The notes beneath the pieces were generated by a model, which saw only the letters and a program-made list of their open reading frames with translations, was not told where the DNA came from and made no database searches. The translations under genes were made by a program, and so were the position numbers. From contig CALEIM010000165.1 of the NCBI GenBank assembly GCA_937876395.1, positions 1 through 15,520 of the forward strand: a DNA stretch of 15,520 nt. Direction: 5' to 3'. Below, piece by piece: positions 1-6,362 of the stretch (its first letter is position 1; each line of letters begins with the position of its first letter). The DNA is from an uncultured Wenzhouxiangella sp. (GTDB lineage Bacteria; Pseudomonadota; Gammaproteobacteria; Xanthomonadales; Wenzhouxiangellaceae).

Positions 1-495
1 GAGACCTACTCCAAGGCGCTCAACGCCGGCCAGTACCCGCTGTCGGTGCTGGCGATGAACGAGCGCGCCGCCGGCATCTACAAGCGCGGCACCTACGGCA
101 ACACCATGACCGCCAATCCGCGCGCGGCCGACGTGGGCACCGCGGTGCTGGGCATGGTGACGCCGGAAGTACGGGCCAACATCCGGCGGCGCGGCCGCCA
201 GGCGATCGAGAAGCTGGAAGCGCTGAAGGCCGAGCTGGGCGGGCTGATCACCAGGGTCCAGGGCACCGGCCTGCTGTTCTCCTGCGAGCTGTCGCCCGAC
301 TTCAAGGGCTACGGCGCGGGCTCGAGCGAGGAGTGGCTGCGCGAGAACGGCCTGGGCGTGATCCACGGCGGCGAGAACTCGCTGCGCTTCACCCCGCGCT
401 TCGAGATGGACGAGGACGAGCTCGACCTGCTGGTCGACATGGTCCGCCGGGTCATCAAGGAAGGCCCGCAGCGCGAGAAGGCCGAGGCAGCGTAA
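1..495 (+). CDS. Class III aminotransferase, C-terminal part (5' end outside window)
   Basis: This is the C-terminal 164 residues of a fold-type I, PLP-dependent class III aminotransferase (the ornithine/acetylornithine/omega-amino-acid aminotransferase superfamily). The frame is open from base 1. The segment SKALNAGQYPLS near the start carries the lysine expected to form the Schiff base with PLP (residue 5 of the fragment). It is followed by the GNTMTANPRA segment, which corresponds to the conserved 'G-x-T-x-x-x-NP' region after that lysine. The C-terminal small domain then shows VQGTGLLFSCEL and a final SLRFTPRFEMDEDEL, matching the family's usual 'R-x-x-P-x-x-x' end. Substrate cannot be decided from this part. 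The gene converges on the pyrophosphatase gene with only 12 bases between stop codons, and a short GC-rich inverted repeat (504-517) lies there. Third-codon G/C bias is stronger here than in genes beyond about base 1020. Confidence 0.85.
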   Translation, partial: ETYSKALNAGQYPLSVLAMNERAAGIYKRGTYGNTMTANPRAADVGTAVLGMVTPEVRANIRRRGRQAIEKLEALKAELGGLITRVQGTGLLFSCELSPDFKGYGAGSSEEWLRENGLGVIHGGENSLRFTPRFEMDEDELDLLVDMVRRVIKEGPQREKAEAA

Positions 496-507
496 CCGGA
501 GGACGGG

Positions 508-993
508 TCAAGACCCGCCCTGCGGGGATAGCGAACCGCGGATGAGGTCGCGGGCTTCGGCGGCGTTGCCGAAGCCTTGCAGCCGGACCGGGTTCGCGCC
601 GGCGCCGTCCGGCAGGTCCTTGTAGACGCGGAAGAAGGCTTCAATCCGCTGCCGCTCCGCCCGTGGCAGGTCGGCGATGTCGCGCACGTCGGCGTAGTAC
701 GGGTCGACCTCGTCTGCGGGTACGCCGATGATCTTGGCGTCGTCCTCGCCGGCGTCCAGCATTCGCAGCACGCCGATGGGGCGGAACCGGACCAGCACGC
801 CCGGGTGCAGCGGCGCGCGGGTCAGCACCAGGGCGTCGAGCGGATCGCCGTCGCCGGCGCGGGTGCCCGGCATTGAGCCGTAGTTCGCCGGATACACGAC
901 CGGCGTCGACAGGAACCGGTCCACGTATACGTGGCCGTCCTCGCCGATCTCGTACTTGGTGAAGCTGCCGGCAGGGATTTCCACCGCCAGCAT
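508..993 (-). CDS. ppa: Inorganic pyrophosphatase, family I, short N-terminus
   Basis: Cytoplasmic enzyme that hydrolyses pyrophosphate to phosphate and pulls biosynthetic reactions forward. Aligned from memory with E. coli Ppa, the metal- and substrate-binding set is complete: E5, K13, E15, R26, Y38, the GDGDPLD signature with D48/D50/D53, D80, D85, K87 and the Y124-K125 pair. The product is therefore catalytically plausible. It is 161 residues, and the protein begins directly at the first beta strand (AVEIPAGS). The family usually has about 7-15 residues before this strand (E. coli Glu20 corresponds to Glu5 here). The frame continues upstream without a stop, but the upstream residues do not look like a pyrophosphatase and there is no ribosome-binding site before the ATG at 993. 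The true start is therefore probably lost at the junction near base 1000. Codon use matches the aminotransferase fragment rather than the genes to the right. Confidence 0.88.
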   Translation of the reverse strand: MLAVEIPAGSFTKYEIGEDGHVYVDRFLSTPVVYPANYGSMPGTRAGDGDPLDALVLTRAPLHPGVLVRFRPIGVLRMLDAGEDDAKIIGVPADEVDPYYADVRDIADLPRAERQRIEAFFRVYKDLPDGAGANPVRLQGFGNAAEARDLIRGSLSPQGGS

Positions 994-2524
994 GGCTTCG
1001 GCCCCGGCGGCCCCGGGCTGGTTTGAGCGCCGCGGTGAGAGCGGCTGGCCACAGGTGCAGGCTGCGCTGCAGCCGATCGAGCGCGGCTGGTTGATTGAGT
1101 TGATGCTGCTGGAGCCGATTCGGCCTGATGCGCTGGGTCTGGAGCTGATTTTGGCCGCAACCGATCATTCAATGGCGCCGCATCGGCTGCGTTTTGGCGC
1201 CGGGCTTGAGTCGCTGCGGCGTCCTTCACCCGCTTTGGCGCAACAGCTTGCCAGTCAGATACCGAGCGATGCTCGGGCCTGGATTGTCGATGCCCAAGGG
1301 TGGGTCCTGGCCCGCGCCGACCACATTGCGACCGGCTCCGACGAGGCCGCGGCTCCGATTTCGCTTTTGGCCTTGCTGGTCACCCGCCTGCTCGGCATGG
1401 ATGGCCGTTCAGGTGAACCGTTTGCGGAAGTTGCCGGGCGCCTTGACGGCAGTCCCGCCGCGATTGCTGAAACGCGCTGGTATCTCGATCGTCAGACCGG
1501 GGGCCTGATGCTGCGCGCCGATGCTGCAATCGAGAGCGATGGGCAGACCGTTGCCCGCGTGGTGGTCGAGCAGCCCGTCGACCAATTCACCATCACCGCC
1601 TACGCAACGATGGCACAGCTTTTGGCGGTCAGCGTGATCGGTGCCCTGGTGATCGCCGCGCTCCTGATGCGTCTGGCCACCGGGCAGGCGCGGCGCATTG
1701 AGCGCCTGCGCGTGGCGGCTGAGCGCGCGGTTGGTCGCGACGGCAGGGTTCGCCGGGAACTGCCTGAGATGGACGGCAATGATGAGCTCGCCGCGCTGGG
1801 ACGCAGCCTGGCAACCCGGATTGAGCGCCAGCGCAAGCATCAGGAGCATCTGCAGGCGATGGCGGCACGCCTGTCGCACGAGCTGCGCACGCCGTTGGCC
1901 ATGATCCGCTCATCGCTGGACAATCTTGCCGAGGTTGATCAGCCGGCGCTGCAGGCGCGCTACCGCGAGCGTGCACAGGCCGGCTGCCAGCGTCTGCAGC
2001 ACAGCTTCCAGGCCATGAGCCAGGCGGCCCGCATCGAAAGCAGCCTCGGCGATGAGCCTTTCGAGCGGCTTGATCTTGGCGCGCTGCTTGAGAGTTATGC
2101 CCAGAGTTGTCAGGAAACCTTTGTCGGGCACCGCTTCAGCGCGACGGTTCCGCAAGCGCGCAGTGCCTGGATCGACGGTGCAGGGGAGCTGATTATTCAG
2201 ATGATGGACAAGCTGGTGGAAAATGCGGTCGATTTCAGCCCGCCAGGCAGTCGTATTTCGTTGCGTGCGGCGCCGCGCGGGAGCCGTATCGTGCTGCAGG
2301 TCGACAATTCAGGCCCACCCCTGCCGGAGGAACTGAGCGATCACCTGTTTGACTCACTGGTTTCAGCCCGCGATGGCGATGGCTCGGTGAGTCACCTTGG
2401 CCTTGGCTTGTACATCGTGCGGCTGATCGCCGAGCACCATGATGCCGGCTGCCGGGCCGTCAATCGTCCCGGCGGTGTGCGCTTCGAGATTGATTTTCCG
2501 CGCGTCGCTCAGGAGTTGCGGTAG
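992..2524 (+). CDS. Sensor histidine kinase, 5'-truncated, resembling the proteobacterial dedicated-sortase-system kinase
   Basis: Membrane two-component sensor kinase. The frame has no credible start. It runs back into the antisense of ppa (to a TTG at 956), the ATG at 992 has no ribosome-binding site, and recognisable sequence begins around 1015. Numbering from 992: an extracytoplasmic sensory region to about residue 200, one transmembrane segment at about 205-227, a HAMP-like linker, then the dimerisation box with phospho-acceptor His296 (SHELRTPLAMIRSSLDNL). The ATPase follows, with an N box (KLVENAVDFS), a G1 box (DNSGPP) and a G2 box (LGLGLYIV). The 'AWIVDAQGWVLA' motif and the H-box context resemble, from memory, TIGR03785 (marine_sort_HK), whose members are about 700 residues. 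About 150-200 N-terminal residues, including a first membrane segment, would then be missing. No response regulator or sortase lies in the window. The 3' end overlaps the lytic transglycosylase gene tail-to-tail by 16 bases. Confidence 0.75.
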   Translation: MASAPAAPGWFERRGESGWPQVQAALQPIERGWLIELMLLEPIRPDALGLELILAATDHSMAPHRLRFGAGLESLRRPSPALAQQLASQIPSDARAWIVDAQGWVLARADHIATGSDEAAAPISLLALLVTRLLGMDGRSGEPFAEVAGRLDGSPAAIAETRWYLDRQTGGLMLRADAAIESDGQTVARVVVEQPVDQFTITAYATMAQLLAVSVIGALVIAALLMRLATGQARRIERLRVAAERAVGRDGRVRRELPEMDGNDELAALGRSLATRIERQRKHQEHLQAMAARLSHELRTPLAMIRSSLDNLAEVDQPALQARYRERAQAGCQRLQHSFQAMSQAARIESSLGDEPFERLDLGALLESYAQSCQETFVGHRFSATVPQARSAWIDGAGELIIQMMDKLVENAVDFSPPGSRISLRAAPRGSRIVLQVDNSGPPLPEELSDHLFDSLVSARDGDGSVSHLGLGLYIVRLIAEHHDAGCRAVNRPGGVRFEIDFPRVAQELR

Positions 2525-3102
2525 CGGCGATAGAGGATATTGACCCGCCGAACGTATTCCCGGGTTTCAGGATAGGGCGGAACGCCGTCGTGGCGCCGGA
2601 CCGCGTTTTCACCGGCGTTGTAGGCCGCCACGGCGCGCTCGATATCGCCGCTGAACTCTTCCAGCAGCCAGGCCAGGTAGGCGACCCCGGCGGTGATGTT
2701 GTCGAGCGGATCGTAGGGGTTGACCACGCCAAAGCGGGTCTGGGTGGCCGGCATGAGCTGCATCAGCCCCTGTGCTCCGGCGTGCGACAGGGCCTCGGGC
2801 TCAAACCAGGATTCGGCGTGTACGATGGCGCGGACCAGTGCTTCATCGACCGCGAACAGCTCGCTGGCAGCAAGAATTTCGTCATCATATACACCGAGCC
2901 TGAGCGGCGTTTGCTGCCAGTCGACGCCCGTTCGGCAGGTGCCATAGCAGCCGAGGTTGCGCACCTTGTAGCGCTCGCTGTCAGGTTTCTGATCGGTGTA
3001 GACGGTAATCCCGTTCTCGTCGGTATAGGTATAGATCTGAGCCAGCGCCGGCGCGGTCAGTCCGGCCACACTCAGGATCAGGCAAGTCAGCAGTCGGTTC
3101 AC
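2509..3102 (-). CDS. Secreted lytic transglycosylase (DUF4124 plus SLT domain)
   Basis: A periplasmic enzyme that would cleave the glycan backbone of peptidoglycan between MurNAc and GlcNAc, leaving 1,6-anhydro ends. The 197-residue product starts with a clear signal peptide (about residues 1-21, ending ALA-Q). Next comes a short DUF4124-like segment (IYTYTDENGITVYTDQKP) and, from about residue 73, an SLT (goose-lysozyme-like) domain. That domain has the catalytic Glu97 in HAESWFEPEA, the GAQGLMQLMP motif (109-118) and AYNAGENAV (160-168), all diagnostic of family 1 lytic transglycosylases. The start is GTG with only a weak upstream purine stretch. It lies 73 bases downstream of msrA on the same strand, so co-transcription is possible. 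It converges with the histidine kinase. Which named transglycosylase it corresponds to cannot be settled. The compact size and DUF4124 fusion are common in this bacterial group. Confidence 0.9.
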   Translation of the reverse strand: MNRLLTCLILSVAGLTAPALAQIYTYTDENGITVYTDQKPDSERYKVRNLGCYGTCRTGVDWQQTPLRLGVYDDEILAASELFAVDEALVRAIVHAESWFEPEALSHAGAQGLMQLMPATQTRFGVVNPYDPLDNITAGVAYLAWLLEEFSGDIERAVAAYNAGENAVRRHDGVPPYPETREYVRRVNILYRRYRNS

Positions 3103-3175
3103 GTGATTCTCGAAAAATCCCTGAGCGATGGCGTTAGTAAAAATACTGTACTTGGCACTGGTTTTCCAGTTGGCC

Positions 3176-3649
3176 TTATCCGGTCAGCGAACAGCTTCCG
3201 CCGTTTTTCTCCAGGTAGCGCTGATGATAATCTTCGGCTGGCCAGAATTGAGCGGCCGATTCGATTGCCGTGGCGATCGGGGCGTTCAGCCGCCCGCTGG
3301 CATCTTCTTCGGCCAATACCCGCTCGGCAATGTCTTTCTGGGCCGCGTCGTGCACAAAGATGACCGAGCGGTATTGACTGCCGACGTCGGCGCCCTGGCG
3401 GTTGACCTGGGTCGGATCGTGGAGATGAAAGAAGGCGCGCAGCAGTTCGTCGTAGCTGATCTTTTCCGGATCAAACTCAAGCTGACAGACTTCGGCATGG
3501 CCGCTGCTGTCGCTGCAGACCTGTGCATAGCTGGGCTGCTCGACATGACCGCCCATGTAACCGACCTGGGCATCAATCACGCCGTCCATTTGGCGAAAGC
3601 GCAGCTCCACGCCCCAGAAACATCCGGCTCCAAAGGTCGCCTTTTCCAT
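3176..3649 (-). CDS. msrA: Peptide methionine (S)-S-oxide reductase MsrA
   Basis: Reduces the S-epimer of methionine sulfoxide in proteins and free methionine, repairing oxidative damage with thioredoxin as reductant. The GAGCFWGVE motif carries the catalytic cysteine (Cys10). The central region YMGGHVEQPSYAQVCSDSSGHAEVCQ follows the family pattern of a glycine-rich turn and 'GHAE' substrate pocket. The tail GGSCSLTG supplies a likely resolving cysteine near the C terminus. The chosen start is the third of three close ATGs (3658, 3655, 3649). An AGGAG box sits nine bases before it, and the homologous part begins immediately (MEKATFGAG). Starting at 3655 would add only two residues. The longer frame back to 3841 is antisense to the sbcB start and is not coding. 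The gene is divergent from exonuclease I and lies upstream of the lytic transglycosylase on the same strand. Length 157 residues, normal for single-domain MsrA. Confidence 0.95.
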   Translation of the reverse strand: MEKATFGAGCFWGVELRFRQMDGVIDAQVGYMGGHVEQPSYAQVCSDSSGHAEVCQLEFDPEKISYDELLRAFFHLHDPTQVNRQGADVGSQYRSVIFVHDAAQKDIAERVLAEEDASGRLNAPIATAIESAAQFWPAEDYHQRYLEKNGGSCSLTG

Positions 3650-3768
3650 TTTCATCATCTCCTGCCCAATAAACTCGGGTATTACCACATGAAAGCATGA
3701 TATCCGACCGCGGCTCGCGCGGAAAATTCTCGATCCGCACAATCGGTCTGGCATCCGGAGCTGATTAT

Positions 3769-5244
3769 GTGAAATCATGCCGGCCCATGAGCAGTGAAAC
3801 CTTTCTCTGGTACGATTTCGAAACCTACGGTACCGATCCACGTCGGGACCGACCGGCCCAATTTGCCGCCCTGCGAACCAACAGCGAGCTGGAGCCGGTC
3901 GCAGAGCCCATCATGAGCTACTGCTGTCCGGCCGATGATGTGCTGCCGCAGCCGATGGCCTGTCTGATCACCGGCATCACACCGCAGCTTGCGCGTGAAC
4001 GCGGTGTGACTGAGCCGGAATTTGCCGAGCAGATTTTTCGCGCCATGGGCCAGCCGGGCACCTGTGGAGCCGGCTACAACAGCTTTCGTTTTGACGACGA
4101 GGTCAGCCGCTTTCTGTTCTGGCGCAATTTCTTTGACCCCTACCAGCGCGAGTGGGCCAACGGCAACAGTCGATTCGACCTGATTGACCTGCTGCGCCTG
4201 ATGCGCGCCGTGCGCCCCGAAGGCATTCGCTGGCCCGATCATGACGACGGCCGACCGAGCTTTCGTCTGGAAGATCTGGCCCGCGCCAACGATCTCGACG
4301 CCGAACAGGCCCACGATGCCCTGGCCGATGTCGGCACGACCATCGCTATGGCGCGGCTGGTGCGCCGCCATCAGCCGCGGCTGTGGGATTGGGCGCTAGG
4401 TCTGCGCAGTCGCAGGCAGGTTCTTGAACTGCTGGGCCAGGGCCAGCCGCTGCTGCATGCCAGCTCGCGCTTTCCGGCCCTGCCGGGCTGCGGCGTCGCC
4501 CCGGTGCTGGCGCTGTGCGAGCATCCGGAATTTCGTGGTCAGTGGCTGGTCTGGAATCTGAATGTCGATCCACGTGCTTTTGTTGAACTGGACCTTGACG
4601 AACTACAGGATCGCCTGTGGACCCCACAGGTCGATCTGCCCGAGGGGCTGGAGCGCCTGCCAGTCAAGTTGGTGCGCAGCAATCGCTGCCCCATGCTGGC
4701 CCCCATGAATGTGCTCAGCGATGAACGCGCCGAGGTGCTGGGCATTGACCGCCGGCAGCTCGAACGCAACGCGGCCTGGCTGGCCGGCCAGACGGCACTG
4801 ATCGAGCGACTGGCCCAGGTATTTGCCGGTCGCGGCCAGGCAGAGGTCGATCCCGAGCTTGATTTATACGGCGGTTTTACCGCGCGTGAGGATCGCCCGG
4901 TCATGGAGCGGCTGCGCACGCTTTCGCCTGAAGCTCTGGCCGGGCTGCAATCCCCGTTCAGGGATGAACGCCTCAATACCCTGCTGTTTCGCTACCGGGC
5001 ACGCAACTGGCCGGAAACGCTGGATGCCGGCGAGCGGGCCGCCTGGCAGTACTTCCGCCGGCGCCGGCTGCTGGACGATCCTGATCTGGGCAGTATTTTG
5101 CTGGACGATTACCTGGATGAACTCAGTCGGCTGGTCGATAAACACCCTGAACGGGCAGCGGTGCTGGCCGATCTCCAGGCCTGGCCGGCCGAAATCGGGC
5201 TGAGCGGCGAGGGCCTGCAGAGGCTGCGCAGCGCGGAACGATGA
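3769..5244 (+). CDS. sbcB: Exodeoxyribonuclease I
   Basis: Processive 3'-5' exonuclease on single-stranded DNA, acting in recombination and mismatch repair. The N-terminal DEDDh nuclease domain is plain. WYDFETYGT gives Asp16 and Glu18, NSFRFDDEVSR gives Asp109, and AHDALADVGTT gives His182 and Asp187. These lie one residue from the E. coli active site (D15, E17, D108, H181, D186). DRPAQFAALRT, the ITGITPQ segment and DDGRPSFRLEDLARAN are also strongly E. coli-like. An SH3-like/helical C-terminal part characteristic of ExoI follows. I chose the GTG at 3769 because CCGGAG lies eight bases before it and the resulting N-terminus matches the E. coli length. The ATG at 3787 (no ribosome-binding site) is the alternative. 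Length 491 residues versus 475 in E. coli. The stop codon lies inside one arm of an 11-bp inverted repeat. Confidence 0.95.
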   Translation: MKSCRPMSSETFLWYDFETYGTDPRRDRPAQFAALRTNSELEPVAEPIMSYCCPADDVLPQPMACLITGITPQLARERGVTEPEFAEQIFRAMGQPGTCGAGYNSFRFDDEVSRFLFWRNFFDPYQREWANGNSRFDLIDLLRLMRAVRPEGIRWPDHDDGRPSFRLEDLARANDLDAEQAHDALADVGTTIAMARLVRRHQPRLWDWALGLRSRRQVLELLGQGQPLLHASSRFPALPGCGVAPVLALCEHPEFRGQWLVWNLNVDPRAFVELDLDELQDRLWTPQVDLPEGLERLPVKLVRSNRCPMLAPMNVLSDERAEVLGIDRRQLERNAAWLAGQTALIERLAQVFAGRGQAEVDPELDLYGGFTAREDRPVMERLRTLSPEALAGLQSPFRDERLNTLLFRYRARNWPETLDAGERAAWQYFRRRRLLDDPDLGSILLDDYLDELSRLVDKHPERAAVLADLQAWPAEIGLSGEGLQRLRSAER

Positions 5245-5309
5245 ATCAATCACTTGCGAGCGCTTTATCAAGCAGTCTCTTCAATTGTTATGCACAACTG
5301 ATTGATTCA
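5242..5309. repeat. 11-bp perfect inverted repeat flanking a small structured segment
   Basis: TGAATCAATCA (5242-5252) and its exact reverse complement TGATTGATTCA (5299-5309) enclose 46 bases. The left arm contains the sbcB stop codon. Inside are two weaker arms, CTTG/CAAG (5253-5272) and TTGT/ACAA (5286-5298), so a three-stem fold is possible. No T-run follows, so it does not look like a standard intrinsic terminator. It could be a processing or termination structure, or a remnant of a small mobile element. Confidence 0.6.
5288..5296 (+). promoter_or_regulatory. DnaA-box-like 9-mer
   Basis: TTATGCACA is an exact match to the DnaA-box consensus TTATNCACA. It sits in an AT-richer gap downstream of sbcB, inside the 5242-5309 inverted repeat. 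A single 9-mer can occur by chance, and its weight comes from the second cluster 170 bases on. Confidence 0.45.
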
Positions 5310-5464
5310 CTCCTTGACCGAAATTTGACTTCTACATGAATCTTCAGTTTCGTATATCCCGCATCTAAGTTATTGGTTTTACAGTACTTGTCACAATTGG
5401 ACATTTTTTGGCCAAAGTGCCTGACCGCCGATCAACAGCCCATCGGCCCGGAACTGCCCACAAA

Positions 5465-5489
5465 CTTATCAACAGCTTTTGTGGATAAG
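5465..5489. promoter_or_regulatory. Inverted pair of DnaA-box-like sites
   Basis: TTATCAACA (5466-5474, one mismatch to TTATCCACA) faces TGTGGATAA (5480-5488, a perfect strong box on the other strand) with five bases between. The two together form a near-perfect 10-bp inverted repeat, CTTATCAACA/TGTGGATAAG. A further overlapping repeat CCACAAA/TTTGTGG (5458-5464/5478-5484) encloses the first box. The site lies 39 bases past the 3' end of the small unknown gene, in a 283-bp gap (5245-5527) that otherwise holds a palindrome TTTGGCCAAA (5407-5416) and no convincing gene. Confidence 0.5.
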
Positions 5490-5527
5490 ACGGATTGGGC
5501 CGCAGAATGGCCGCTGGTCCAGCAATT

Positions 5528-5770
5528 TCAGGTGCTTATTCCGCTGAGTGAAAGCTGCTTCTGGTCCGAATGATCGGCTTTGCCCGCCAAGGCGCGGCGC
5601 AGCACGCGATCAGAGCGCGGTGACACAAACTCGACGGTGCTGCCGTCATCGAAGTACATCAACATCACCACCGGCGGGCCGCCGCGCCGGCCGGGGCGCG
5701 CAACCACGGCGCTGATCCGCTTGCCGACCACTTCGTTGCGCAGCTCGCGACTGCTCATGGCTTCATTCAT
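5528..5770 (-). CDS. Small protein of unknown function (80 residues)
   Basis: I do not recognise a named family. The start at 5770 is chosen because an AGGAG box lies seven bases upstream. A longer frame to 5839 adds residues with no supporting signal. The sequence is a charged N-terminus (SSRELRNEVVGKRIS), then alternating hydrophobic stretches typical of beta strands (ISAVVARP, PVVMLMYFDDGSTVEFVS) around a glycine/proline-rich turn RRGGPP, and a basic end RSDRVLRRAL followed by a low-complexity tail. There is no signal peptide, membrane segment or cysteine, so it is probably a small cytoplasmic beta-rich protein. It is divergent from the ComEA-like gene, and its 3' end faces the DnaA-box-like pair. 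Good ribosome-binding site and G+C-rich codon use support real coding. Confidence 0.65.
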   Translation of the reverse strand: MNEAMSSRELRNEVVGKRISAVVARPGRRGGPPVVMLMYFDDGSTVEFVSPRSDRVLRRALAGKADHSDQKQLSLSGIST

Positions 5771-5830
5771 GCTCGTTCTCCTGCTTTCTAGGGCTTGTTT
5801 CTGCCCGGACGATGACATTTCAGCACAGCG

Positions 5831-5851
5831 CTTTCTCAAAAGCTGAGAAAG
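5831..5851. repeat. Perfect 8-bp inverted repeat in divergent intergenic region
   Basis: CTTTCTCA (5831-5838) and TGAGAAAG (5844-5851) are exact reverse complements with a five-base centre. They lie 61 bases upstream of the start of the small unknown gene and 153 bases before the ComEA-like gene. The position between divergent genes suits an operator for a dimeric regulator, but a small RNA hairpin is equally possible. I see no strong sigma70 promoter next to it. Confidence 0.4.
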
Positions 5852-6004
5852 AAGATTTCCGAAGCGCTCGCGCGCCGATTTTCTACCGCTCAGCGGGAGA
5901 AACTGCCGATGCGCCGCCAGCGCCTGCTGCAGACAATGGACTCAACGTCGGGCAAGCGTTCGACGGTTGAAGCCAACTCACACAGAAACTCGAAGGAGAC
6001 CACC

Positions 6005-6289
6005 ATGATCCGCAATACTTTGATCGCACTTTTCCTGTCCCTGGTACTGGCCCAAAGCGGTCTGGCCGAAGACATCAGCGTTGATCTCAACACCGCCACC
6101 GCCGAGCAGCTTGTTGAAGTGCTCAACGGTATCGGGCCGTCCAAGGCAGAAGCCATCATTGCCTATCGCGACGCCAACGGCGGTTTTCAGCACATTGACG
6201 AGCTGGTCAATGTCAAGGGAATCGGCCTGCGCACGGTCGATCGCAACCGCAGCCGGATGGAAGTGTCCGAGCCCCCGGCCGGAAACTGA
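6005..6289 (+). CDS. ComEA-like secreted helix-hairpin-helix DNA-binding protein
   Basis: A 94-residue protein with a signal peptide (about 1-22, MIRNTLIALF..., cut near GLAED) followed by one (HhH)2 domain. The mature part begins with the family hallmark VDLNTATAEQL. It then has the two hairpins NGIGPSKAEAII (41-52) and VKGIGLRTVDR (70-80), which bind DNA backbone non-specifically. This is the compact gammaproteobacterial ComEA type. In naturally competent bacteria the periplasmic protein ratchets incoming DNA; in others its role is untested. The start has an ideal AAGGAG box six bases upstream (5993-5998). No other competence gene is nearby, so a role in uptake is inference from family only. 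The transcript ends at the strong terminator at 6307-6343. Confidence 0.88.
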   Translation: MIRNTLIALFLSLVLAQSGLAEDISVDLNTATAEQLVEVLNGIGPSKAEAIIAYRDANGGFQHIDELVNVKGIGLRTVDRNRSRMEVSEPPAGN

Positions 6290-6306
6290 TCAGGCCCGCC
6301 GCGACC

Positions 6307-6343
6307 ATGCTCCCCGCCCGGATTCGGGCGGGGAGCATTTTTT
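6307..6343 (+). terminator. Rho-independent terminator after the ComEA-like gene
   Basis: A perfect 14-bp stem, ATGCTCCCCGCCCG (6307-6320) with CGGGCGGGGAGCAT (6325-6338), closed by a GATT tetraloop. It is followed by six T residues (6338-6343) on the plus strand. There is no T-run on the minus strand, so it serves the ComEA-like transcript and not recR. Confidence 0.95.
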
Positions 6344-6362
6344 ATGCAAATCCGGGGCGTGC

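Noticed and set aside
504..517. CGGGTC-aa-GACCCG hairpin between the aminotransferase and ppa as a terminator
   Set aside because: The stem is short with a two-base loop and no T-run follows on either strand.
2590..3700. Plus-strand frames opposite the lytic transglycosylase and msrA (257 and 190 residues)
   Set aside because: Shadows of clearly identified genes on the minus strand, with no start signals or family features.
5286..5298. GTTATGC...GCACAAC resembling integron attC core sites
   Set aside because: The bases do not fit GTTRRRY / RYYYAAC, and there is no integrase, cassette or repeated array.
5373..5573. 66-residue plus-strand frame in the gap after sbcB
   Set aside because: No ribosome-binding site and no recognisable sequence. 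It crosses the inverted DnaA-box pair and runs antisense into the end of the small unknown gene.
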